Assembly (NCBI GenBank): GCA_937924465.1
Contig: CALDSP010000325.1
Span: forward strand, 1-8,622
Source of the DNA: an uncultured Leptospiraceae bacterium
GTDB lineage: Bacteria > Spirochaetota > Leptospiria > Leptospirales > Leptospiraceae
Direction: 5' to 3'
DNA length: 8,622 nucleotides
Shown here: positions 1-6,148 of the stretch, one piece after another
Layout: every line of letters begins with the position of its first letter
Position numbering within the stretch: the stretch's first letter is position 1
Notes under the pieces: generated by a model
Seen by the model: the letters and a program-made list of their open reading frames with translations, nothing else
Database searches by the model: none
What the model was told of the DNA's origin: nothing
Translations under genes and position numbers: made by a program

Positions 1-270
1 GAATGGCCTGCCGATTTAGTTCTTTTGGCTATGGGATTCGTACATCCAGTTCGAGAAGGATTCATTCAACAATTAATTGATTTAGGTTTAGAATTAGACA
101 AAACAGGAAACATAAAAGCAAGTTTTGGAAGAAAAGAAAACGATTTTTTAACTTCCATTCCAAAAGTCTTTGCATGTGGAGACGTTAGGCGCGGACAGTC
201 CTTAATTGTTTGGGCAATCAGTGAAGGAAGAAAATGTGCAGCAAATGTACATAAATTTTTAAGTGTTTAA
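1..270 (+). CDS. gltD: Glutamate synthase (NADPH) small subunit, C-terminal end (partial)
   Basis: The reading frame is open from base 1 and ends at TAA 268-270, giving the last 89 residues of a protein of usually about 450-490. GltD passes electrons from NAD(P)H through FAD and iron-sulphur clusters to the large subunit, which makes glutamate from glutamine and 2-oxoglutarate in the cytoplasm. Visible family signatures are LVLLAMGFVHP near the start of the fragment, the VFACGDVRRGQSLIVWAI segment (the C-terminal FAD/pyridine-nucleotide-binding GD-x-RRG-x-SLVVWAI motif), and the closing EGRKCAANVHKFL helix. Related pyridine-nucleotide oxidoreductases share the GD motif, but the RRGQSLxVWAI version is typical of GltD. 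The N-terminal iron-sulphur part and any neighbouring gltB lie outside the window. No convincing terminator follows the stop. Confidence 0.93.
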   Translation, partial: EWPADLVLLAMGFVHPVREGFIQQLIDLGLELDKTGNIKASFGRKENDFLTSIPKVFACGDVRRGQSLIVWAISEGRKCAANVHKFLSV

Positions 271-302
271 AAGCAAGTCTCTTACTTATTTTTATATGGC
301 TT

Positions 303-1193
303 ATGATTCGAGTTCACTATCCCAAAGCTAAAAAAAATTTTTTTGATATCGAATTAAAAAATCCGAGTCAATTTTATAAGTATGATTTTTTAGAGTTTCA
401 TATCATTCTTTATCCTTATTCTAGAGATATCAATTCCACTCATGTTCTTTTTAATCCTTTTGAAGAATATGTAAGAGATGTAAATTCAGGAACGCAATCT
501 GCATATTCTTTGATTGATTCTAGCTTTGGAAAATATTTTGGACTTTTTCTAGGTTTTATTATTTCAATGATATTTTATTTACTAAAGCCAGAAGATTTAT
601 TTTCAGTAGAATCAGTTGTGAGTATATTTGTAGCTTATACAATAGGAAAGGAAATTTGGTCCGATGTTGAAAGAGGTCTTTATTCTTTAACTAAGGGTTT
701 GAAATTTCGTTACCAAGAAGACTATTATAAATATAAACTAGAAAAAACAACTACACTTGCCAATTATTCTCAACTTGCTAAACTCAAGCGTTATGGAAAG
801 AGATCTCCTCTTCCAGAAAAAATTCACTTTATTCAACTTAGTAATTCTCAAACTCTTCGAATGTTTTTTGAAATGAAAAGTTTGAAACACATACAAGAAG
901 ACATTTATTTACTATCCGTTGTAATAGATAAAAAAGTTTTAAATCCTTTTTTAAAGGAAGGATATTTATTAGGAATCAAGATCTCATTATCAAAAAGATT
1001 CTTTTTTTTTAACAAAGCAATAGAGTATTTTCAATCTATTCATTTGGAAGAATTAGGTTGTTTAGAGGAAGAAGTATGGTATCCGAATTCTTTACTTTCT
1101 AAGATCGTTTATTCTTTGGGAAAATTTCGATATTATAAATTTAAAAAAGTATTCCAAGATCAAAAAATTATAGAGTTAGCAAATACCATTTAA
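303..1193 (+). CDS. Hypothetical membrane protein with two transmembrane segments
   Basis: I do not recognise this 296-residue protein. Two adjacent hydrophobic stretches, about residues 77-94 (KYFGLFLGFIISMIFYLL) and 99-115, form a probable helical hairpin with a very short loop. They are flanked by a polar N-terminal region of about 75 residues and a lysine- and aromatic-rich C-terminal region of about 180 residues, presumably cytoplasmic. There is no signal peptide, no cysteine cluster and no catalytic motif that I can see. The ATG at 303 is chosen because the next in-frame methionine is at residue 89, inside the hydrophobic part; no clear Shine-Dalgarno sequence precedes it. It begins 32 bases after gltD, so co-transcription is possible. 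The long uninterrupted frame supports a real gene, but its function is unknown. Confidence 0.75.
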   Translation: MIRVHYPKAKKNFFDIELKNPSQFYKYDFLEFHIILYPYSRDINSTHVLFNPFEEYVRDVNSGTQSAYSLIDSSFGKYFGLFLGFIISMIFYLLKPEDLFSVESVVSIFVAYTIGKEIWSDVERGLYSLTKGLKFRYQEDYYKYKLEKTTTLANYSQLAKLKRYGKRSPLPEKIHFIQLSNSQTLRMFFEMKSLKHIQEDIYLLSVVIDKKVLNPFLKEGYLLGIKISLSKRFFFFNKAIEYFQSIHLEELGCLEEEVWYPNSLLSKIVYSLGKFRYYKFKKVFQDQKIIELANTI

Positions 1194-1269
1194 TTATTTT
1201 AGAAATAAACCTCAAGGCAGTTTATCCAGAGTGTTTTTAAGTTCAAATTTAAAAAAATTCATTCTATAC

Positions 1270-1298
1270 TTGCAAGAATAAATAAAAAATAATTTAAA
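1270..1298 (+). promoter_or_regulatory. Possible promoter for the FHA/kinase locus
   Basis: In the 125-base gap between the membrane protein and the FHA pseudogene, TTGCAA at 1270-1275 is followed after 17 bases by TTTAAA at 1293-1298. The region is extremely A/T-rich, so chance matches are expected. The only supporting fact is that a new transcription unit could reasonably begin here. Nothing else of note is seen in the gap apart from a weak, all-A/T 6-bp hairpin at 1194-1208 just after the previous stop codon. Confidence 0.25.
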
Positions 1299-1318
1299 AA
1301 ATATAAATAAGTAAAAGA

Positions 1319-2064
1319 ATGAATCAAACTATGGACATATTTATTTATATTTTATACGATGATAAAAAAATTAACTTGGAATTGAATACTCCTATTCAAA
1401 TAGGAAGAGATGAGGATACGAATTTTCAAATTCTAAATCAGTATGTTTCTAGAAAGCATTGTGAAGTAAAATGAACAAAGGAAAATTCTTTAGAAATTAT
1501 AGATAGCTCAACAAATGGAACTAGAATTTTTACAAGCAATAAGGAACTTATTTTTTTAAATCAAAAAAAACATACATTTCGAAACTTAAAAGAAGTTCAT
1601 CCCCTAGAGTTAATTCTTGGAGATGAGATAGAGATTAAGTTTAATTATGTGAATTTAAAAACAAAAACTCATAATGAAAAAGAAAAACCTATTTCTCTAT
1701 TTATAAGTGAACCGGGTAAACTTATTATAGAAAATATTGAACATGTTACAGAAATACTTCCTTGTGCTGGAATTGCCATGATTAGAAAACTAGTTGAATT
1801 AAAATTAAAGAAATTGCTCATGCATCTAAAACCAGAGACATTTAATAATTCTAAAAAATCTTTTCAAGAATTGATTAAGGAAATTAAAGAAAGTAAACTT
1901 TTTCCAAATGAAATATGTCAAGAGTTAATAATATTCAATACTACGGAAATAAAAGTTTGCATGAAGACGAAGATTTTAATTTAAAAATAGCAAAAAAGAA
2001 TATTCAAAAAGCCCAGCTTATTCTAAAAGCAATTGAGGATAAAATGAAAAATGGAAGAACATAA
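1319..2064 (+). pseudogene. Broken FHA-domain / DUF4145-like gene (in-frame TGA plus frameshift)
   Basis: From ATG 1319 (or ATG 1331) the frame encodes a forkhead-associated domain, the phosphothreonine-binding module. It shows IGRDED, then VSRKHCEVK, then a TGA at 1472-1474, then continues in the same frame with SLEIIDSSTNGTRI. The GR, SRxH and NGT landmarks of one FHA domain therefore lie on both sides of the stop. The same frame runs on to a TAA at 1982-1984, through a stretch resembling the first half of a DUF4145-type domain (IRKLVELKLKKLL, then LFPNEICQEL). The expected second half, with QYYGNKSLHEDEDF and a final helix, is in the next frame and ends at TAA 2062-2064, as if one base were lost near 1922-1930. 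That tail overlaps the kinase start by 14 bases. Two lesions indicate a decayed gene. The ATG at 1649 could yield only the fragment after the FHA domain. TGA recoding is unlikely because neighbouring genes use TGA as a stop. Confidence 0.8.
2035..2039 (+). promoter_or_regulatory. Ribosome binding site of the kinase gene, inside the preceding reading frame
   Basis: GAGGA lies about 11 bases before the kinase ATG at 2051, a slightly long spacing. It is embedded in the last codons of the upstream FHA/DUF4145 frame, as expected if the two genes were originally translationally coupled. The nearer ATG at 2044 belongs to the upstream frame, not to the kinase. Confidence 0.45.
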
Positions 2065-3331
2065 ACTAACTTCAAAACAACATAGATACAAAATTCAAGA
2101 ACCAATTCAAAACTCTGAAAAAGTTTTTCTTGCTCATGACATAAAATTAGGAAGAGAGGTTGTATTGAAAAAACTTCCAAAAAAAAATCATCATGAATTT
2201 GAAAGATTTAAAAGAGAACTGATCTATCATGCTCAATTGGATCATCCTTATATTGTTCCTATTTTTGATGTTTTTGAGACTCGTGATGAACTCAATATTG
2301 TAATGAAATATGTAGAGGGTGGTTCTCTAAAAGAGAAAATGAAAATACTAAAATTAGAGGAATTTGTTCTAGTATTTAAAAAAGTTCTTCAAGCTTTAAG
2401 TTATATCCATTCAGAAAAAATTTTGCATAGAGATATAAAACCATCTAATATTCTTTTAGATAAAGAAAATCATCCCTATTTAATAGATTTTGGAATACTA
2501 AAACTTTTAGATTCTGAAATGACTGAAATTACTAAAGTAGGAACGTATTTAGGTACACCCCTTTATTCTTCTCCAGAACAGTTTAAGGGAAGAGAACTTC
2601 AACCTTCTTCCGATATTTATTCTTTAGGAATGATTTTTTATGAAAAACTTAGTGGAATAAGTCTTCTTGCTTCTGATTCTTTTCAAGATAAAACAAATCC
2701 TCTATCTTTTACACCAAAGCCATTGAGTTTACCAAAACCTTATAAATATTTAGAAAAAATTTGTTTAAAAATGATAGAAAAAGATCCTCAAAAAAGATAT
2801 GGGTCTTGTGAAGAAGTTTTAAAAGACTTAGAGCAATCAAAAAATCATTTTTATGAAACTGAGCTGGAAAAGAAAGATAAATTTATACTGGTTAGTTTAT
2901 TGTTGGTTTTTTTTGTAATTTTTTATTTTGGATATAATTTATATATATTAAAAAATCAAGTTATAAATCAAAATCAAAAGAATCATCTTTCAAATAAAGA
3001 AGCACAAGAAATAAAATCTGATTCAGAAAGTTCGACAGAAAAAGTTCACAAGGAAACAATTTCAAATGAAGAAAACTTTTCAAATGCAGTAAAAGAAGAA
3101 GCTACAGTTCAATATCAAATTTATTATACAACCCAAGAAGTGAATTTACGAGAAAAACCTACAGTGAATTCAAAAAGAATCAAACGACTCAAAAAAGGAA
3201 TAGAAGTATTAGCACTTCCAGTTCAAGAAAAGGAACTTCAATCTGATATATTACAAGAGTTTCCTTGGTACTATGATACAAAACGGAAGGGTTATATTTA
3301 TGGAAAATATTTAAAACCAAAACAAGATTAA
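2051..3331 (+). CDS. Membrane Ser/Thr protein kinase (PknB-like) with C-terminal SH3-like domain
   Basis: This 426-residue Hanks-type kinase has a cytoplasmic catalytic domain at about residues 12-262. Visible landmarks are the ATP-anchoring lysine K40 in REVVLK, helix-C glutamate E56 in FKRELIYH, the catalytic loop HRDIKPSN (D128, K130, N133), DFG at 146-148, activation-loop threonines T161, T165 and T169, SPEQ at 174-177, DIYSLG with D188, and R249 in the closing subdomain. The glycine-rich loop is degenerate: the segment before FLAHD reads EPIQNSEKV and has no glycine. A single transmembrane helix spans about 278-300. A polar linker of about 55 residues then leads to a bacterial SH3-like domain at about 357-424 (VNLREKPTVNS, then WYYDTKRKGYIYGKYL), presumably outside the inner membrane, where such domains often bind cell-wall material. 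The layout matches receptor kinases that use PASTA repeats in other bacteria. The adjacent FHA pseudogene is the likely former partner. The ligand is unknown. Confidence 0.93.
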   Translation: MEEHKLTSKQHRYKIQEPIQNSEKVFLAHDIKLGREVVLKKLPKKNHHEFERFKRELIYHAQLDHPYIVPIFDVFETRDELNIVMKYVEGGSLKEKMKILKLEEFVLVFKKVLQALSYIHSEKILHRDIKPSNILLDKENHPYLIDFGILKLLDSEMTEITKVGTYLGTPLYSSPEQFKGRELQPSSDIYSLGMIFYEKLSGISLLASDSFQDKTNPLSFTPKPLSLPKPYKYLEKICLKMIEKDPQKRYGSCEEVLKDLEQSKNHFYETELEKKDKFILVSLLLVFFVIFYFGYNLYILKNQVINQNQKNHLSNKEAQEIKSDSESSTEKVHKETISNEENFSNAVKEEATVQYQIYYTTQEVNLREKPTVNSKRIKRLKKGIEVLALPVQEKELQSDILQEFPWYYDTKRKGYIYGKYLKPKQD

Positions 3332-3353
3332 ATTTTATTAAAGATTTTCAGTT

Positions 3354-3932
3354 TTACAATACTTCTTCCATATATCTTCTTTCTAGTTCCTCACAAATGT
3401 AATGATATAATACAATATGCATTTCTTGAATGCGAGGAGTATCCTTAGACGGTACATCTAGCAGTACGTCGCAAAGCTCTTTTATCTTACCTCCTCCCTT
3501 ACCCGTCATTCCTATAACAGAAAGTCCTAGTTCTTTTGCTTTGTGAATTGCGTGAACAACGTTTTTGGAGTTTCCACTAGTAGAAATTGCCCAAAGAACA
3601 CCTCCTTTTTTTCCATGGGCTTCTACTTGTCTTGCAAAAACCGTTTCATAATCATAATCATTTGCCCACGCAGTCATTGCTGCTGAATTAGAAACTAAGC
3701 TAATTGCATGAATTGCTTTTCGTTCTTTTAAAAAACGTCCCACAAGTTCCCCTGTAATGTGTTCGGTATCACTGGCAGAGCCACCATTTCCACAAACAAG
3801 CAAAGGTCTTTCTTGCTTGATATTATTCAAAATGATTGTGATAGTTTTTTCTATGTTTTGTTCTAATTCTTTTGAATTTTTTAGAAGTTCTAAAAATTCA
3901 ATCACTTGGTCAATTCTCTGAAGAATACTCAA
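3354..3932 (-). CDS. gmhA: Sedoheptulose-7-phosphate isomerase (phosphoheptose isomerase)
   Basis: This 192-residue SIS-domain protein has the normal GmhA length. GmhA converts D-sedoheptulose 7-phosphate to D-glycero-D-manno-heptose 7-phosphate, the first step toward ADP-heptose for the lipopolysaccharide core, in the cytoplasm. The phosphosugar site is visible as CGNGGSASD (about 47-55) and STSGNS (about 117-122). The zinc and catalytic positions known from the E. coli enzyme appear conserved: H58 and E62 in TEHITGELVGRF, Q169 in TPRIQEMH, and H177. Related SIS proteins such as DiaA share the fold, but these residues favour GmhA. The start is TTG at 3932-3930, since the next methionine is at residue 86, well into the fold. 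AGGGAG lies 6 bases upstream and supports it. The gene is last in the operon and its start overlaps the rsmE stop. It converges on the kinase gene across 22 bases with no obvious terminator hairpin. Confidence 0.93.
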   Translation of the reverse strand: MSILQRIDQVIEFLELLKNSKELEQNIEKTITIILNNIKQERPLLVCGNGGSASDTEHITGELVGRFLKERKAIHAISLVSNSAAMTAWANDYDYETVFARQVEAHGKKGGVLWAISTSGNSKNVVHAIHKAKELGLSVIGMTGKGGGKIKELCDVLLDVPSKDTPRIQEMHIVLYHYICEELERRYMEEVL

Positions 3933-4660
3933 TCTAAACTCCCTAAAACCAACTCCAATTGTGAAAGTGCAAAAGCAAGCGCAAATTCAGATCGAAGAAT
4001 ATTATTGGATAGATTCAAAGGTAGAGTTCCCTTTTGGATAAAAAATTCTCTATCTTTTTTTGTAATTCCAGCTTCTGGACCTAAAATCAATCCAAAATGG
4101 TTATTTTTCTTAGTATCTAAAAAGTTTTTATATTCAAAAATTCTCTTACCTTCTAAATCTAGCAAAAAACAAATTTGTGGAAATTGAAAATTAATTTTTT
4201 GTTTGAGATTGAAACTATATTCTACTATGGGCATTTCTACTCGTTTTCCTTGTTCTAAACCTAAAATAAGTTCTTGTTCATAAGCTTTGTTTTTCCAAAG
4301 ACTGGAGGTTTCATAAGCTTTTTCAGATTTATCAAACGGGAAAAATAAAATTTTTCTAACTCCACAAGTAGCACAAAGCTGTAAGAGTTTTTTCGTAGTT
4401 TGTGGTCTTTGAAAGGCAGAGTAAACTTGTATAGAAATTGTAGATTTTTTTAAAGTTCTAAGAGGAGTATAGTCTAAAATAATTTCACTGTTAGATTTAT
4501 GGATAAATTTAGCTATACCATAACTTTCGTTCAGTTTACCGGCAGGAAAGTCTTCACCTTGTTTTAGCTTCCAAACTGCAAGAATATGTTCTTTTTTTCT
4601 TCCTGTTATATGATAGTTTTTTCCGTCAAATTCCTGAGGTTCTAAGATAAGTAGGTTCAA
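3929..4660 (-). CDS. rsmE: 16S rRNA (uracil-1498-N3)-methyltransferase
   Basis: This 243-residue protein has the usual RsmE length. The enzyme methylates N3 of U1498 in helix 44 of 16S rRNA with S-adenosylmethionine, acting on the assembled 30S subunit. The N-terminal part (about 1-70, including HITGRKKEHILAVWKL) corresponds to the PUA-like RNA-binding region. The C-terminal SPOUT methyltransferase part shows LCATCGVRKILFFPFDKS (about 95-112), the SAM-binding LILGPEAGIT (181-190) and the knot motif NNILRSEFALAFAL (209-222). The usual form of the last motif is ILRTETA, so SEF is a mild divergence. The start is TTG at 4660-4658, sharing TTGA with the TGA stop of the upstream gene. No in-frame ATG exists near the N-terminus, and no Shine-Dalgarno sequence is visible, which suggests translational coupling. 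The TGA stop overlaps the TTG of gmhA in the same way. Confidence 0.93.
   Translation of the reverse strand: MNLLILEPQEFDGKNYHITGRKKEHILAVWKLKQGEDFPAGKLNESYGIAKFIHKSNSEIILDYTPLRTLKKSTISIQVYSAFQRPQTTKKLLQLCATCGVRKILFFPFDKSEKAYETSSLWKNKAYEQELILGLEQGKRVEMPIVEYSFNLKQKINFQFPQICFLLDLEGKRIFEYKNFLDTKKNNHFGLILGPEAGITKKDREFFIQKGTLPLNLSNNILRSEFALAFALSQLELVLGSLD
3939..3944 (-). promoter_or_regulatory. Shine-Dalgarno site for the TTG start of gmhA
   Basis: On the minus strand AGGGAG is followed by six bases and then TTG at 3932-3930. It lies inside the last codons of rsmE. The good match and ideal spacing decide in favour of the TTG start. Confidence 0.7.
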
Positions 4661-5037
4661 ATATATTCTAAGTTTTCAGTATCTTGAGATTCTAAAGGAT
4701 GAGGTGGAGTGTATTCCTGTTGGTGTTGTTTATGATTTGTTTGGTTAGAAAATCCACCGAAAGATTTGAATAAGTTTAAAAAGAGTAAAGAAAAAAGCAG
4801 TATTACTATTACTTTTTGAATACTTTCTTTTTGAAAGGGATAGTAGAATTTAGAATAGAGATGAGTAGTAGATGGCGCAGGAGTTAAATCAAATCTTCCT
4901 TCTGAATAAGTGAGAATATCATCTGGATTAACTTTAAATACATATTTACAATAGGGACAAGTAACAAGTAAGACCCCCTTATCAAGAGGGAATCTTACTT
5001 CACGAAAACAATTTTCACAACGTTTTATGTAACGCAA
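4657..5037 (-). CDS. Small zinc-ribbon protein with one transmembrane helix
   Basis: This 126-residue protein of unknown function starts with a four-cysteine zinc ribbon: C7 and C10 (CENC) and C27 and C30 (CPYC), the spacing seen in MJ0042/zinc-ribbon-type N-terminal domains. A linker of about 40 residues follows, then one hydrophobic helix at about 74-94 (KVIVILLFSLLFLNLF) and a polar tail rich in Gln, His and Pro. The ribbon is probably cytoplasmic and the tail on the other side of the membrane. The start is taken as TTG at 5037-5035, one base after the TAA of the upstream gene, because no ATG occurs in frame before the ribbon and the first cysteine is at residue 7. No Shine-Dalgarno sequence is visible, so re-initiation by ribosomes finishing the upstream gene is likely. 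The context with rsmE and gmhA does not reveal its role. Confidence 0.8.
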   Translation of the reverse strand: MRYIKRCENCFREVRFPLDKGVLLVTCPYCKYVFKVNPDDILTYSEGRFDLTPAPSTTHLYSKFYYPFQKESIQKVIVILLFSLLFLNLFKSFGGFSNQTNHKQHQQEYTPPHPLESQDTENLEYI

Positions 5038-5038
5038 A

Positions 5039-5896
5039 TTAGTATTTTAAAATGCTTTTCATGTAGTCGCCACTTTCTTTGTATTTTTTAAGAGCATATC
5101 TTTCGTTTGTATCCGCAATATTTGCAAAAAGTTTGTTAAAATAATCAAGATTTTTAATTATAAAACCTTTTTTCATTGTATTTCTGATTGGGTGAGTTTT
5201 AGTATTCTCTACAACTTTGAGTTTGTATTTTCCAACCCCTTTCTGACTTATACTTTCTATTTCTCCTTTTGGATCAATCCAAATTGTAGGAAAACCATTT
5301 TTGTAGTAAATGGTAACTTGTTCATCATGAGGTCCACCATCAAAGTTTGTAACACCTTTATTGTCTCCTGCTGGCTGTGCATCTTCGATAGTAATATGAT
5401 TCACCACATTACTTTTAAAGTCTCTAGCTGTAGAACTAAACACAATTTTTTTAATATCCCCAGGAGGTTCTCTCATTGGATCCCCTGTGCCTTTTGATCC
5501 ACTTTGATAAAAAATAGTCATGTATTTAGCCCTAGAACCTAGACCTAAGTCAGAAAGCCCCCACTCAGAATCTTGGAAGTCAAAGACTTCTAGTTTAATG
5601 CAGGTATTGTCGCTAGCTGTTTGGTCTTTTGCTTCTTCGCAGTCTCCATTTGAATTTTCTTTTCCTTTAGTTAAAATTGTTTTGGCGGGAAGAGCAATGA
5701 TTTTTTGTCTCAGTAGCACAGTGTGTCTTCTAAGTTTGTCATTGAGTTCTTTGATTTTTGCATCAAAACCTTCTTCTGATTTTAATACAGATTCAGATTT
5801 TTGGTATGCATATACATCCTCCTCTACATTAGCACCACCCTGAGCGGAGAGACTGAAAGTAAAAAATAGTATGAGAGTTGTTGTAATCCACTTCAT
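5039..5896 (-). CDS. Exported hypothetical protein, first gene of the rsmE-gmhA operon
   Basis: I do not recognise this 285-residue protein. It begins with a typical signal peptide, MKWITTTLILFFTFSLSA, with a probable signal peptidase I site after LSA (residue 18). There is no lipobox cysteine. The mature part has a charged, probably helical stretch at about 38-70, two cysteines only (C86 and C99), which could form a disulphide, then a glycine/aspartate-rich, beta-looking middle containing TIYYKNGFPTIWIDPKGEIE, and a basic helical C-terminus. It presumably acts in the periplasm or at the cell surface. The frame extends 14 codons upstream to ATG 5938. The internal ATG at 5896 is preferred because it puts the signal peptide at the N-terminus, has GAGGA about 11 bases upstream, and because 5938 falls in the predicted -10 element. 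It heads a four-gene operon with almost no spacing. Confidence 0.82.
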   Translation of the reverse strand: MKWITTTLILFFTFSLSAQGGANVEEDVYAYQKSESVLKSEEGFDAKIKELNDKLRRHTVLLRQKIIALPAKTILTKGKENSNGDCEEAKDQTASDNTCIKLEVFDFQDSEWGLSDLGLGSRAKYMTIFYQSGSKGTGDPMREPPGDIKKIVFSSTARDFKSNVVNHITIEDAQPAGDNKGVTNFDGGPHDEQVTIYYKNGFPTIWIDPKGEIESISQKGVGKYKLKVVENTKTHPIRNTMKKGFIIKNLDYFNKLFANIADTNERYALKKYKESGDYMKSILKY

Positions 5897-5934
5897 AATG
5901 TCTTCATTCCTCGAATTTTTTAGAGTTTTAGGAT

Positions 5935-5962
5935 ACATTATTTACATGTCTAGAAATGTAAA
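5935..5962 (-). promoter_or_regulatory. Candidate promoter of the exported protein / zinc ribbon / rsmE / gmhA operon
   Basis: On the minus strand TTTACA (5962-5957) is followed after 16 bases by TAATGT (5940-5935). Transcription would start near 5928 and give a leader of about 30 bases before ATG 5896. Both hexamers are moderate matches to the sigma-70 consensus, and the spacing and distance to the start fit. The -35 box and spacer are covered by the inverted repeat at 5941-5962. Confidence 0.45.
5941..5962. repeat. 22-bp inverted repeat overlapping the operon promoter (candidate operator)
   Basis: The arms read TTTACATGTCT and AGAAATGTAAA. Ten of eleven base pairs match around a central TCTAGA, with one mismatch at 5948/5955. 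A near-perfect dyad of two helical turns with no loop looks like a binding site for a dimeric regulator rather than an RNA hairpin. It overlaps the -35 box and spacer of the minus-strand promoter, which would suit repression. Confidence 0.5.
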
Positions 5963-6126
5963 GTAGAATCCTCTAAATTCATATCGGAGATTTAGAATTA
6001 TTTTTTGAGAATTTCGGTAAAAAAGTGTAAAAAACCTCTTTTTTTAAACTCATTTTTTCCACTAAAAAGCACCCATCGCAAAAAAAAAATATTTTAGGAA
6101 AATTAAAAGATGGAACATAAGGGCTT

Positions 6127-6146
6127 ATTTTATTATGAAATAAAAT
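6127..6146. repeat. A/T-only inverted repeat upstream of the vault-like gene
   Basis: ATTTTATT and AATAAAAT form perfect 8-bp arms around a 4-base centre (ATGA). It lies just upstream of the candidate promoter of the vault-like gene. Because the arms contain only A and T, chance formation is quite possible. It could also be an UP-like or regulator-binding element. Confidence 0.3.
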
Positions 6147-6148
6147 CA

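Noticed and set aside
270..296. Rho-independent terminator after gltD
   Set aside because: AAGT and ACTT followed by a T-run give only a 4-bp stem, too weak to call, and the next gene starts almost at once.
1472..1474. TGA in the FHA gene read as tryptophan (alternative genetic code) or selenocysteine
   Set aside because: rsmE and the zinc-ribbon gene both end at TGA exactly where the next gene begins, TGG is used normally for Trp elsewhere, and no SECIS-like hairpin is evident right after the codon. A second lesion downstream fits decay better.
3332..3353. Bidirectional terminator between the convergent kinase and gmhA genes
   Set aside because: The 22 bases are A/T-rich but show no stem of useful length. 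Termination must rely on another signal, or transcripts overlap.
3906..4187. 93-codon open frame on the plus strand across the rsmE/gmhA junction
   Set aside because: It is antisense to two well-conserved genes and has no features of its own.
5192..5843. Two open frames on the plus strand antisense to the exported protein gene
   Set aside because: They mirror the coding frame of the real gene, have no ribosome binding sites and show no domain features. The minus-strand product has a clear signal peptide.
5897..5938. Longer version of the exported protein starting at ATG 5938
   Set aside because: The 14 extra residues are polar and would bury the signal peptide, there is no ribosome binding site, and the codon overlaps the likely -10 element.
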